Below are positions 4,908 to 15,200 of a stretch of DNA of 64,000 nt, piece by piece. A model generated the notes under the pieces. The model had not been told where the DNA came from, did no database searches, and saw only the letters and a program-made list of their open reading frames with translations. This stretch comes from an uncultured Erysipelotrichaceae bacterium (GTDB lineage: Bacteria; Bacillota_I; Bacilli_A; RFN20; CAG-826), in the NCBI GenBank assembly GCA_900314865.1, contig OMWW01000002.1, positions 1 to 64,000 on the forward strand. The letters run 5' to 3'. The stretch's first letter is position 1. Every line of letters begins with the position of its first letter. The translations under genes and the position numbers were made by a program.

Positions 4908-7697
4908 CTATTTGCGTTTCTTTTTCTTGAGCATTAATAACGCTGCAAATGAGATAACACTAATAGCAGAAACTGAGATGATAATGATAAGTCCAGTATT
5001 GTTTGAATTGTTTAGGAACATGACATTATTTCCAACTTTTGGAGTAACTGTTTGTTTCCAAATGAAGTCTTCACAAACACTTGTGCCATATTTTTCAACA
5101 ATGTAGTGATATCTATTAATCATCTTGCTAAGATCATCGTCACCTTCTTTTGGACCATATCCAGCGTCTTTAATTTCTTTTTGTTCTTCATCGCTTAAAG
5201 CGTTGAATGCAACCTTTTGACGTCCCCAAGCAGCTTGTAAGCTAGCAATATATGCTTCTTCTTCATAGCTTGGACCTTCAAATGTTGAACAAACACCACC
5301 AACATCAGAGATGAAGTTAGTTAAGAAAGCGGTAAGACCTTCATTAAGATAAACTTTATTATCATTTCCTAAATAAACAGAGATAACTGCGTCTTTAAGG
5401 AATTTAACGTGTCCGCCAAATTCGTCAGATTCATAAGTCGCTAAACCTGCTGGAATTCCATCGCCTAAACCGCTTTGTCCTGCCATTGTACCATCTGCTT
5501 TGTATTCAACGAATGAATAGCAGTCATTTGCTTTGACGGTTAATAAGACTTCAGCCTTGTTTGTTTCAGCAATGCCTTCTGTCATCATTGGGTCTGCGTT
5601 TTCAAGTTTGTATTCACCTGCTTCTGAAAGAGCATAGAAGCCAACTTTCATGTATTTGACATATAAGTGTCCATTAGCAGCAAATTTTCTAGGAGTGTAT
5701 AAAGTTTCTAATGTTTGTTCTTCATAAACGCCATTCATGACATAACCTGATTTTGCAAGATTTTGTGGCTCGAAGTCTGCTGTGATATAAGCAAGTTGAC
5801 TTGCCATAGCTTCAATTCCTTCGGAAACCTTACCATTGAATTTAACAGCAGTCATTTCAATTGTGAAATTATCAACATGTTCAGCAACAAAGAATTTAAA
5901 TCCGTCCTCATACTTAGCATAGATATCATATGATCCGGCTTTGGAGAACTTGAAGTTGTTATTATGTAATTCACCATAATTAACATCATGTGTTCCTAAT
6001 GTTGCCCATTGATCCACGTCTTCTTGAGGATCGAGTCTTGGATTGAAATAGCTACGAACTCTGATTTCATCATCAACTGCTGCAACTAAACCACTATAAT
6101 AAGCAACATTACCACCAGCGGTTGTTTCAGTCATCTTGACAGCGTCTTCAAATCTGAAACTTCCACCGATACCACAGATGTAGTATCCGTCTTCATCTGG
6201 AACATCTGGTTCGCTATAATCTTCAACATATAATTTTCCATCTTTAGAAGCATAAATGTTGACATCTTTTTCTTTGTCTGCAACATAGTTGCCTTCATCA
6301 CTTGGATCGCCATTAATGGCAAACCATGTTGTTTCACCATCAATATATTTCTTAACCTTGAAGGCTTCATCTTTTAATGCATGGTATTGAATTAATTTTG
6401 CTTCATTTTCTTCGTCACCAGCGCCTAATTTTGTAGCGCCTTCAAATGTCCAACTGGATCTAGTTCCAACAACATAATAACCATCTTCGGCTTCTAATTC
6501 AGATTCCCAAAGAGTTTTATGATGTCCTGAGCCATCAGTAGCAGCTAATACACGAAGTGTATCGTTTGCAATTGGAGTTGCTAATTGTGCGATATCTTCG
6601 GTTTGTGGTTTGTCTTCACCACCGCTTAAAACGAATGTTGCGCCTACAGGAACTGCAATTGTTTCTTCTTCGACTTCAACACCTGGGAATTCTGCATTAT
6701 GTCCTGTTTCATCAAAAGCATATAAATATACTTTTTCAAATCCTTCATCAACTCTAGAGACATCATACTTGTAAGTATTAGTAGCTCTAGCTTCTACTTT
6801 TCCGTAAACGGAAGTGTCAGAAGTAATGCTTAAAACTTCGGTCTTGTAATCATCATCGGTATACCAACCAGAGAATGATTCCATAAATGTGGTTGCAGGT
6901 GCAACTGGTAATGCACCATCAGAAACTTGTTCTGCTCCACGTAAAACACCGTCAACATAAACATTAACTGTGTGTTTAACACTATTTAATTCAGCACTTA
7001 AAACGCCTGTTGCAAAGTTTAATGTGAATGTGTAACTTCCGGCAGCTTTAGCACTCGCGTTATCACTAGCGTCATTAAACAATTCTTTGGAAGCGTTATC
7101 TAATGCAGAGTAACCATAATTAACAGCCCAAGCATTGTCAGCACGAACTTTAATTTGGTCACCGGCTTCAAGAACTTTTGTAACCGTTGCTTCTAATCCG
7201 TTAATGGCCATAGGAACATCAGTGGCCCAACTTGATCCAGCAAATGAGCCAACTAAGCCATAAACTGGAGTATAGGCTTCCGCTGTAAAGCTGCCATCAG
7301 TGGATTCGGAAGTGGCTCTAAAATATACTGTTGAAGCAGAATACTCTAAATCTCCTGATTGATCCCACCTGTTAGCCCAGTTGTTTTCGGCTACCGCACC
7401 ATTCATACGGGCTAAAATAATCCTGTCATGGACAGATGGATCCAAAGTTCCACTATAGAAATCGCCACCAGCACTGGTAAGGCTATCCCAAGCATTTGTT
7501 CCACCATCTTTCCAGTGATACGCAGCATATCTTTCATTGCCTTGCTTTAAATTGCTTTGTCCATTCAAATTAAAGTAGAAAGTATGAGCTGCTGCATCAG
7601 CTTTCTTAGCAACTTCTTTCATGTGATGTGCACCAACGGCTACACCAACACCTAAAGCCATAGCAAAAGAAGTTGCTAGTATAAGTGATTTTTTCAT
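4908..7697 (-). CDS. Large multi-module surface starch-binding protein (929 aa)
   Basis: AAAAAGGAG lies 8 bases before the ATG. A signal peptide (1-36) is followed by carbohydrate-binding-like modules (about 38-140, and 146-238 with the YGLVGSF pattern). An InlB-type repeat (about 242-302, FSGWYTDDDY) comes next, then a module at 310-395 and two SusE/SusF-like starch-binding modules (about 404-495 and 503-610, each opening DGYY.-G). Further beta-rich sequence leads to the family C-terminal domain with two Cys (about 820-890), a membrane helix (about 903-923) and KKKKRK. No glycosidase motifs are present. The likely role is holding starch at the surface for the amylase and pullulanase encoded just upstream. 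The module assignments come from pattern recognition and would need profile searches. Confidence 0.85.
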   Translation of the reverse strand: MKKSLILATSFAMALGVGVAVGAHHMKEVAKKADAAAHTFYFNLNGQSNLKQGNERYAAYHWKDGGTNAWDSLTSAGGDFYSGTLDPSVHDRIILARMNGAVAENNWANRWDQSGDLEYSASTVYFRATSESTDGSFTAEAYTPVYGLVGSFAGSSWATDVPMAINGLEATVTKVLEAGDQIKVRADNAWAVNYGYSALDNASKELFNDASDNASAKAAGSYTFTLNFATGVLSAELNSVKHTVNVYVDGVLRGAEQVSDGALPVAPATTFMESFSGWYTDDDYKTEVLSITSDTSVYGKVEARATNTYKYDVSRVDEGFEKVYLYAFDETGHNAEFPGVEVEEETIAVPVGATFVLSGGEDKPQTEDIAQLATPIANDTLRVLAATDGSGHHKTLWESELEAEDGYYVVGTRSSWTFEGATKLGAGDEENEAKLIQYHALKDEAFKVKKYIDGETTWFAINGDPSDEGNYVADKEKDVNIYASKDGKLYVEDYSEPDVPDEDGYYICGIGGSFRFEDAVKMTETTAGGNVAYYSGLVAAVDDEIRVRSYFNPRLDPQEDVDQWATLGTHDVNYGELHNNNFKFSKAGSYDIYAKYEDGFKFFVAEHVDNFTIEMTAVKFNGKVSEGIEAMASQLAYITADFEPQNLAKSGYVMNGVYEEQTLETLYTPRKFAANGHLYVKYMKVGFYALSEAGEYKLENADPMMTEGIAETNKAEVLLTVKANDCYSFVEYKADGTMAGQSGLGDGIPAGLATYESDEFGGHVKFLKDAVISVYLGNDNKVYLNEGLTAFLTNFISDVGGVCSTFEGPSYEEEAYIASLQAAWGRQKVAFNALSDEEQKEIKDAGYGPKEGDDDLSKMINRYHYIVEKYGTSVCEDFIWKQTVTPKVGNNVMFLNNSNNTGLIIIISVSAISVISFAALLMLKKKKRK

Positions 7698-7747
7698 AAC
7701 AAAATCTCCTTTTTAAATGTTATTGATGTTAATCAAAACTTAATAAT

Positions 7748-7776
7748 ATTCTAAACCCATATTATTTATAGAGCAA
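7748..7776 (-). promoter_or_regulatory. Promoter of the 929-aa surface protein
   Basis: TTGCTC (7771-7776) and TAGAAT (7748-7753) are spaced by exactly 17 bases on the minus strand, about 50 bases before the ATG. No repeat tract is present, unlike the two flanking surface-protein promoters. Confidence 0.5.
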
Positions 7777-7810
7777 ATCTTTATTTATAAAGAAGATTAT
7801 GCGAGCACAC

Positions 7811-7834
7811 AAAAGGCAGGGGATTAACCCTGCC
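7811..7834 (-). terminator. Intrinsic terminator of the amylase-pullulanase operon
   Basis: GGCAGGG pairs with CCCTGCC (7828-7834 with 7815-7821 on the plus strand) and is followed on the minus strand by TTTTGTGTG. It closes the five-gene operon that begins at 19678. Confidence 0.85.
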
Positions 7835-7859
7835 GTATACGTGTGAATATTATATAGAA

Positions 7860-10800
7860 TTAATGCCAGGAAGAAGATACGTATTCAACAACTCCACTTG
7901 TGATGGTCATATCATCAGAGCTGTTATAAATGCGTCCAGCAACATCTTTTGTTTCATCCCAATTTGGAACAGTTGTGCCACTTTTACATCTAACAAGTTT
8001 CATACCAGTAATATCATTTAAGTTTTCAAATGTACCGGTTGTTCCGTTTAATGTAACTTTGCACCAGTGATCTGCTTCACTTCCGCCCCAAACCCAAGCA
8101 AAGGCAACACAACCGTCATTACCAATATAACTTGGTAAACCTGTTATGGTGTATGTCACTGTGGTAGGAGGGACAGATTCTGCATATTCACTAACGAAGA
8201 ATTTAAGCTTCCACCCACTATCACCCATATCAACCCATTTGACATAGATATTAATATGCGCGTCTTTGCTTAAAACAAATTTTTGATCACCATCTAAAGT
8301 TCCTAAGCCTTCTACTGCTTCGGTAATTGCGGTTTCATTTTTACTTTCTTCTTTATTGAAATATTTAACTACAAGAACCTCACCTAGTTTGGCTTCGTAA
8401 TTTTCAAGAATCGCGTTGTTATTGTATTGATCAGGTTCCGCTAAAGATGGGATTAAAGTTGCATCCTTATATTTATAGTTAGCTTTGCTACCAACTAAGT
8501 AATAACCATTATCTGTTGGTTCATCAGCAGGTTCTGGTGTGTATGGATGTTCTGGATCGTATGTTGTCCAAGAACCAACAACAAATGTCTTGTCATGATC
8601 GTCTTTGACTTCGTCACCAGTATAACCAGTAACAGTGAACATATCTTTATCTTCAGGAATTAATAATGTGTCAGTCTTGTTGTAATATTTATCCCAATCA
8701 AGAGATGTAGAACCAGATGGCATTCTAATGAAGATAATATTTTCGTATAATCCACTTAAAGTCACTTTATAAACAGTTTCATTGGCTTTGACTAATTTCA
8801 TCTTGGTATTAAGATCTTCGACTCCATCTCCAAATGCATGGATAAATGGAACGACTCCATCAACATCAAAGATGCTATTAGCGTCAAGATAAATAGTTCT
8901 ATCTTCAATAATTGGAGTGTCTTTAGAAACAACACTGACATCAACGCTTAATTCTTTTCTAGCGTCTTTAACAGTAATTAAAGTATCACCAATTGATACA
9001 CCAGTAACAGTCGCGTTACCAACTTTATCAACAACAACTGTAGCCACTTCTTCGTTTTCAGATTTAACAGTTAATGGATTTGTCCAATCACTGATCTTGA
9101 ATGAAGTTGTTTCTCCTATATGAGTAGAAACATAATTCTTATCAACATTAAGAGTTGGAGTTTCAACAATTGTTATTTGATGTGAACCATCAACATATTC
9201 TTTATAGTAGAAGTTATATAAACCATCTTTCTTAACTAAGAGGTTACCCCAATCTTGGTTACCATCTTCAGTAATGACATTAACATCATCAAGAGCGACG
9301 GAACCATAGTTTTCAAGATAGTTGAAGAATTTCCATGAACTATCATCGCCTGGAGTCATTTGAATCCATTCTGCGTTTTTAATCCATGTTTCTTTATCTT
9401 TTCTAAGTTTTAATTGGTCATCAACTTTTAATTCGACTGTACATTCAAATTGTTTAGTCATGTTTTCTGGCCAATCTTCCGCTCTTGTCATTTCTGTGAA
9501 CTTCAATGACTTGTCATAAAGTGTCCAATAAGAATCATCTCTACCAGTAGAAGTGCCACTAGAAAGATCAGTGTTACCAACTAAGTAAACATTACCATCT
9601 TTGAAATCTTCAAAGAAGCGGACAGTCTTAGAAGCACTGTGACCACCATTAGAGGCTGTTACAGTGTAATTTCCAGCTACTTCAGTTGTTAAGGTGGCTT
9701 TAGCACCATCGACGCTTAAAACGGCGTTTTCGCTTGGTTCGACGGAGAAGAGAACTTCGCCATCATTTAATTTATCTAAACCTGGTTCGGTTTCAGTAGT
9801 AAAAGTAATTGAACCACCGACTTCTCTTTCATCTAAGGAAGCTTTTAAAGTGATACCAGTAGATCTCATTTCAACACTAGCTTCGATTGAATCTTCTAAA
9901 TTATGAATTGTGTCTTTAACAGTAATAATTGCGTTACCTTTTCCTTGAACGGAAACAACACCATCAATAACAGTAACAACATCTTTATCGGAAGATTCCC
10001 AAGTGACGTTACTTCTTGTTGGTTCAGTGTAAGGAGCTTCAACATCAAAGTGATAACCTAATTCAACACTGCTCTTATCAATATTATTTAAAGATAAAGA
10101 AGCAGCTTCACTATCGATATGAATAGCGTTAGGAATTACTTCAAAGACTTCAATTTCAACAGCGTTAGAAGTAACATACGCTTCTTTTCTATTTTCATAT
10201 ACTTTAGCGACGACGCTGGCTTTACCAACCGCTCTAGCGGAAACATAACCACTATCGCTGACGCTAATCACGTTTTCACCACTAATATCATTAACTTCAT
10301 ATTCAACATTTGTGTAAGTTGGTTCTTTAGAAGTATCAACCGGAATTAAAGTTGTTAATAAATTGGTGGAGCTATTTAATTCAACTTCTGATAATTCAGA
10401 AACAAGTCCAATACTACTCAAGTAGTTAGCTTGATCTTCAACTATAACAGAAATGATTTCTTCTCTATTGAGTTTTGGATGAGTAACAGAAACAGTTGTG
10501 TTACCAACATTTAAGGCTTTGATGACACCATAGGCGTCAACAGAGACAACTTCTTCATCGTTACTCTTAAATACTAAAGTATCTTCAGTTGTATCATATG
10601 GAGTTAATTCATATTCAATAGAAGATGATTCTCCTAAATCCATCACTAAAGATTTGTAACCTATCACATTAAAGTCTTCAATAGGAATAATGACATTAAT
10701 GCTAATGCTCTTAGAGACTGTGGAGCCTTCACCTCCACTAGCGGTAATAGAAACCTTACCTGGAGAAATTCCTTTAACTACGCCTTTATTAACAGTAGCG

Positions 10801-11081
10801 ATTTCTTCATCACTACTCTTCCAATTGATTAAAGCATCAGTTGGACTAACGGTGTAACTAATTTCGTGTTCTTCACCAACCGCGACTTCACGGTTATTCT
10901 CTCCACTAGCGAAGTTAATGCTCTTCAGAGGTAAGCCGTAATCAACCCAATCAGTGTCGATATCAGCTTCTCCACTAGTGTAGTTATCAAAGATAGTCAT
11001 GAGTCCATCAGTGCCTTGAGAACAACTGGTGAGGACCATTCCCATAGCAACAAGAGGAATAAGTAAACGATATTTTTTCAT
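7860..11081 (-). CDS. Ig-like and starch-binding lipoprotein (1073 aa)
   Basis: The lipobox VLTSC puts the lipidated Cys at residue 20. Several Big_2-type Ig-like repeats follow (about 50-130, 135-215, 222-312, 318-405, 407-488), recognisable by WKSSDEEIATV and VTWESSDKDVVTV motifs. A SusE-like module (about 497-640) comes next, then another Ig-like unit (645-720), a module at 726-840, a second SusE-like module (857-960) and a C-terminal module (975-1073) shared with the lipoprotein at 15531-16340. No catalytic residues are visible. It is the last gene of the five-gene operon, 12 bases after its neighbour. I infer a long extracellular stalk presenting starch-binding modules. It resembles Bacteroidetes SusE/F in role, not in ancestry as a whole. 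Confidence 0.85.
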   Translation of the reverse strand: MKKYRLLIPLVAMGMVLTSCSQGTDGLMTIFDNYTSGEADIDTDWVDYGLPLKSINFASGENNREVAVGEEHEISYTVSPTDALINWKSSDEEIATVNKGVVKGISPGKVSITASGGEGSTVSKSISINVIIPIEDFNVIGYKSLVMDLGESSSIEYELTPYDTTEDTLVFKSNDEEVVSVDAYGVIKALNVGNTTVSVTHPKLNREEIISVIVEDQANYLSSIGLVSELSEVELNSSTNLLTTLIPVDTSKEPTYTNVEYEVNDISGENVISVSDSGYVSARAVGKASVVAKVYENRKEAYVTSNAVEIEVFEVIPNAIHIDSEAASLSLNNIDKSSVELGYHFDVEAPYTEPTRSNVTWESSDKDVVTVIDGVVSVQGKGNAIITVKDTIHNLEDSIEASVEMRSTGITLKASLDEREVGGSITFTTETEPGLDKLNDGEVLFSVEPSENAVLSVDGAKATLTTEVAGNYTVTASNGGHSASKTVRFFEDFKDGNVYLVGNTDLSSGTSTGRDDSYWTLYDKSLKFTEMTRAEDWPENMTKQFECTVELKVDDQLKLRKDKETWIKNAEWIQMTPGDDSSWKFFNYLENYGSVALDDVNVITEDGNQDWGNLLVKKDGLYNFYYKEYVDGSHQITIVETPTLNVDKNYVSTHIGETTSFKISDWTNPLTVKSENEEVATVVVDKVGNATVTGVSIGDTLITVKDARKELSVDVSVVSKDTPIIEDRTIYLDANSIFDVDGVVPFIHAFGDGVEDLNTKMKLVKANETVYKVTLSGLYENIIFIRMPSGSTSLDWDKYYNKTDTLLIPEDKDMFTVTGYTGDEVKDDHDKTFVVGSWTTYDPEHPYTPEPADEPTDNGYYLVGSKANYKYKDATLIPSLAEPDQYNNNAILENYEAKLGEVLVVKYFNKEESKNETAITEAVEGLGTLDGDQKFVLSKDAHINIYVKWVDMGDSGWKLKFFVSEYAESVPPTTVTYTITGLPSYIGNDGCVAFAWVWGGSEADHWCKVTLNGTTGTFENLNDITGMKLVRCKSGTTVPNWDETKDVAGRIYNSSDDMTITSGVVEYVSSSWH

Positions 11082-11093
11082 TGTTCTATTCTC

Positions 11094-12233
11094 CTATTCT
11101 GCAACCCAGATACCAAATAAGAACAAGATATAGTCTGTTCCAATTGTATCGTTTTCCATATCCCAAAGGTCATCGGTCGAGTCAATAATGGCTTTAGAAC
11201 TCCATCCTAAGAAAATTGGGAAAGCTGGATCTGGGGCTTTGGTTGGATTTGCAGGAATATCACCACTAGTAGCAAGTGGTCTATTTCTATACCATTTGAA
11301 GCAAGCGAGATAAACGCTATCATCTTCTAAATCATAATTGTTGTAATCAAGGAAGAAATAGACAGTCGCGTCTTTTCTACCTTCACCAGAGGAAACATCA
11401 ACATAAACATATTCGCTAACTCCGTTAGCACTAACGGTAATAGTTGCGCTTCCATCTTTAAGCGCAGTAATTAAACCAGTTTCACTAACAGTAGCCACAG
11501 TTTCATTACTACTTGAATAGCCAATAATAGCAGGTTCACTTGTTGTAACACTTAATTGTTGAGTGCCACCAACTTGTAAAGACACTTGTTTTGGAGAAAC
11601 TTCAAGAACAAATTCATGTCCTTCTTCTCTAACAGTGACATTACAAGAGGCATTCATATCTTGATAGGAAGCACTGATAACAGTGCTACCAGCACTAAGC
11701 GCGGTAACTAAACCTTCACTAGTAACACTAGCGACACTTTCTTCACTACTATACCATTCTGGATCAACGGAGACGTTGTCATAGAAAGCATATATAGTGT
11801 ATGTATCACCAATGTTAAATGATTTTAAGGAATCACTTAATTCAAAAGTGTGACTCACTGGTTCTTCTGGCTTATTAACTTTAATGGTTAAAGTACACAT
11901 CGCATAACCTGCGATAACGGAAACAGTAGCTTGACCATAACCAATCGCAGTTGCGCTATTTTCTAATAAGGTAACAACCTTGGAGTTTGTGTTACGCCAA
12001 ATAGGGGTAACAGGACCAGATTTACCTTCTTTATAGGTAATTTCAGGAATGAGTTCAATTGATTCACCCATTTCAAGGTTCATCTTTGCTTGTTCAATTC
12101 CTTGGAACTTAACGGATTCGACAATGTCACCTTCACTAGTGTTGGTGCGAGCAGGAATTGTGCCTCCACAACTAGTAACACCCATCGCCATAAATAAGGC
12201 GGATGTAAATAAGAATCTAAATGCTTTTTTCAT
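11094..12233 (-). CDS. Ig-like lipoprotein (379 aa)
   Basis: The lipobox GVTSC gives a lipidated Cys at about residue 22, and a GGAGG ribosome site lies 9 bases before the ATG. Three Big_2-type Ig-like repeats occupy about 40-120, 127-200 and 209-285. The remaining ~95 residues start VYFFLDYNNYDL and are rich in aromatic residues, with some similarity to the CBM41-like segments of the neighbouring amylase and pullulanase. It sits between the pullulanase and the 1073-residue lipoprotein with 12-base gaps on both sides, so the three are surely co-transcribed. A glycan-binding or scaffold role is inferred. Confidence 0.8.
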   Translation of the reverse strand: MKKAFRFLFTSALFMAMGVTSCGGTIPARTNTSEGDIVESVKFQGIEQAKMNLEMGESIELIPEITYKEGKSGPVTPIWRNTNSKVVTLLENSATAIGYGQATVSVIAGYAMCTLTIKVNKPEEPVSHTFELSDSLKSFNIGDTYTIYAFYDNVSVDPEWYSSEESVASVTSEGLVTALSAGSTVISASYQDMNASCNVTVREEGHEFVLEVSPKQVSLQVGGTQQLSVTTSEPAIIGYSSSNETVATVSETGLITALKDGSATITVSANGVSEYVYVDVSSGEGRKDATVYFFLDYNNYDLEDDSVYLACFKWYRNRPLATSGDIPANPTKAPDPAFPIFLGWSSKAIIDSTDDLWDMENDTIGTDYILFLFGIWVAE

Positions 12234-12245
12234 CTTTCTACCCTC

Positions 12246-15200
12246 CTATTTATGCACACAAATGAATGTGAATGGATCCATCTTCACATCATTATTTGAA
12301 TTGGTCTTTCCACCAACTTCGTAAAGAATTTGATTAACGGAGAAGAAGGAGTTGGAGCCAACACCAACAGAATATCCACCACGTCCTGCGACGAGGAATG
12401 TATATCCGGTTGTTCCTTCAATATTACCGTTCCATAAGCCAAAGCCAGTCGCGCCATAAGCAACGCTTCCACCATAAATATTAAATGATGGATCATCGCC
12501 TTCGACATAACCTTTTCTTGGGAGATTATTTCTTTCTTTAATCATCTTTGACCAAACAGAAATGTATTTTGATGTATCAACACCATCAACACTAATCTTT
12601 CTATTCCATTTGAAAGAATTGACTTTGTCACTTGATTTATATGAGTTATGTGTGATGACTTCGTCACCATACATTCTGACATCACTAGTTGCCATCTCAA
12701 CATCTGGATCAGTTGTGTAATGGACGTAATCTGGGAATGGTCTAACTGTACCTTTTTTCATCAAGGTTGCAAGTTCATCAGAATCATATTTTTTGGTTCT
12801 ATATAATTCTTCGCCGCCCTGCATAAATGCTACACCATTAGACATCATGATAGTCGCGTGAGAGACGATTGACGCTCTTACGACTATGTCAACATTTGGA
12901 CCAGTCTTACCTTGTGGTCGAGCTGGAATCCAAGCGCCACTATCGTTATACCAACCATCATAGTCATTTTCATTTAAGGTGTACCTTAATTGATCCCACA
13001 AGGTGTAGTTATCATGACATGATGCGTAGTTAATTGTTTGTTGTGGATTTGTGCCAACACTTCTTCTACCCATCATCATGTTAGCGACAGTGGCACCATT
13101 AGAACCGACATCGCCACTATTTTGAGCGATGAATCCCCAACGTGGATATGGACAGCCATTAAAGCCATCATCATTAGAACCTTTTAAGGCATTTCTACCT
13201 TCATCATTGAAGGCACCGACTTTACCGACTTTGCCGCCTTCAATCCATTCGTAAAGAGCGCTATAGACGTGTGCGCTATCCGCGCTACCTTCTCTATAAG
13301 CATACCATCTAGGATCATCGAACCAATGTTCTGGTGCGTAAGGGTCTCTACTAGAGATATTTTCAACGTAGAAATAGTTACCATCTGGTTCACCATATTC
13401 ACCGTTTCTCTTACAGACTTCAGCAGGACCGTGATATCCTCCACTTGTCCAACCTTCACCATAGATATAAATATCTGGGTCGATGTTATATAAAGCGGTT
13501 GCCGCTTCTCTCATGGTCCAAGTATCAATTAAGCCCATAAGGTCGAAACGGAAGCCTTTAATCTTATATTCAGTTGCCCACCAGCAAAGAGAATCAACGA
13601 TGAATTTTCTCATCATTGGCATATCGGAAGCAACTTCATTATTACAACCTGAGCCATCATATAAATACCAATCACTTGTGTAACGGAAATAGTATTTAGG
13701 CATACATTTTGTAAAACAAGAAGCAGTCGCACTACTAACGTGGTTATAAACAACGTCCATAATCACACGAGTGTGATTGCCATTATTTGCGAATTCTTTA
13801 ATTAAATTTTTATATTCTCTAATTCTAGTTAAAGGTTTATCTGGTTCAGTAGAGTAACCACCTTCAACACAGTTATAGTTAAGTGGGTTATAACCCCAGT
13901 TAAATGTCATCTTTTCTGGTCTTTCATCGTTATCTTGATCAAAAACAGGAAGAAGTTGAACAGCCTTAACACCTAATTCTGTTAAGTGATCAAAACCAGT
14001 TGTGACATCATTATGATTTTGTAATCTTGTACCTTTTTCCACAAAGGCGTTATATGTACCTCTTTGAGTAGCAGGAGAAGAAGAACTAACCCAGCTATCA
14101 TCCATCGTTAAATCACGAATATGAACTTCATAAATGGATAAGTCTTGTGGGGTAGAAATATCATATCCTTCTTTTCCATTCCAAACGAGTGGGACATCAT
14201 CCCAATCACTTGGATTAGCTTCGCTATCAGTGTGATCATAAACAAATCCACGATAACCATTAATTCCAACAGCCTTAACGTAAGGATCTACTGTTTCTAC
14301 TGTTCCTAAGGAATTGGTTAAGGAGAAGGTGTAATAGTAGCCCATCACATCTTCTACATCTCTAGGAATTGAAACTTGCCACACACCACCAGCAAGATAG
14401 TTCATCTTGTAGGAGAAGCCAACATCTGAACCACCAAGAGATCCTGGATAGCCAGTGTTATAGAAGTTAACTGTGACGAGTGAGCTGATTGGGCTCCAAA
14501 CTTTGAAGGTAATTAAGTTACCATTAACAGTTAAACCTAAATCTTCATAGTTCTTATGGTTAGCTTCAAATGTTTTGTTGTAAGAATAATATTTCTTAAA
14601 TCTTTCGGTTTTATATAAATTCTCATAGCTAACAACCACACGTTGAGTCTTATTAGGAGCGGTCTTGAATTTACTTTCAATAACATATTGAATGTTGATT
14701 TTTGCAGTGTAATTGAAAGTGATATCAAATTCAGTCGAGCTCGCAGAACCAGACTTGAATAAACGGAATGGTTTGTTCGCTATTTGTTCATCAGGAGTGC
14801 CCATCAAATATGTCTTATCGAAGGCATATAGTTTCCATTCGGTTGGAGCTTCATCACTACTACAAACACAGTGAATAGTTTTAAAATCAGTGAATTTAGC
14901 AGTCGCGATTTTTGGAAGTTTAGTTTCTTCTTCAGTCTTATAGATTTCCACACTACTTCCTTCTCCAGGAATCATCCACACAGTAGTGTTACCACTATCA
15001 TCTGGTGGAAAGTCTTTAAAGGAGATTTCCATATCTGCAGATTGTCCAGCCCAAGTTCCTGCTTTTTTGATAATGAAGAAAAGGGATGGCATATTTGCGT
15101 ATTCTTTAATCTCGTTAAAGTCTAAAGTGATTTCCATATCGGTGGCGGTATGAGTGGCGGCAAGTGGTTTACGCTCAACACCATCAACACCAGTAACCCA

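Noticed and set aside
2208..7697. LPXTG sorting signals on the C-terminally anchored surface proteins
   Set aside because: The sequence before each terminal hydrophobic helix has no LPXTG or close variant.
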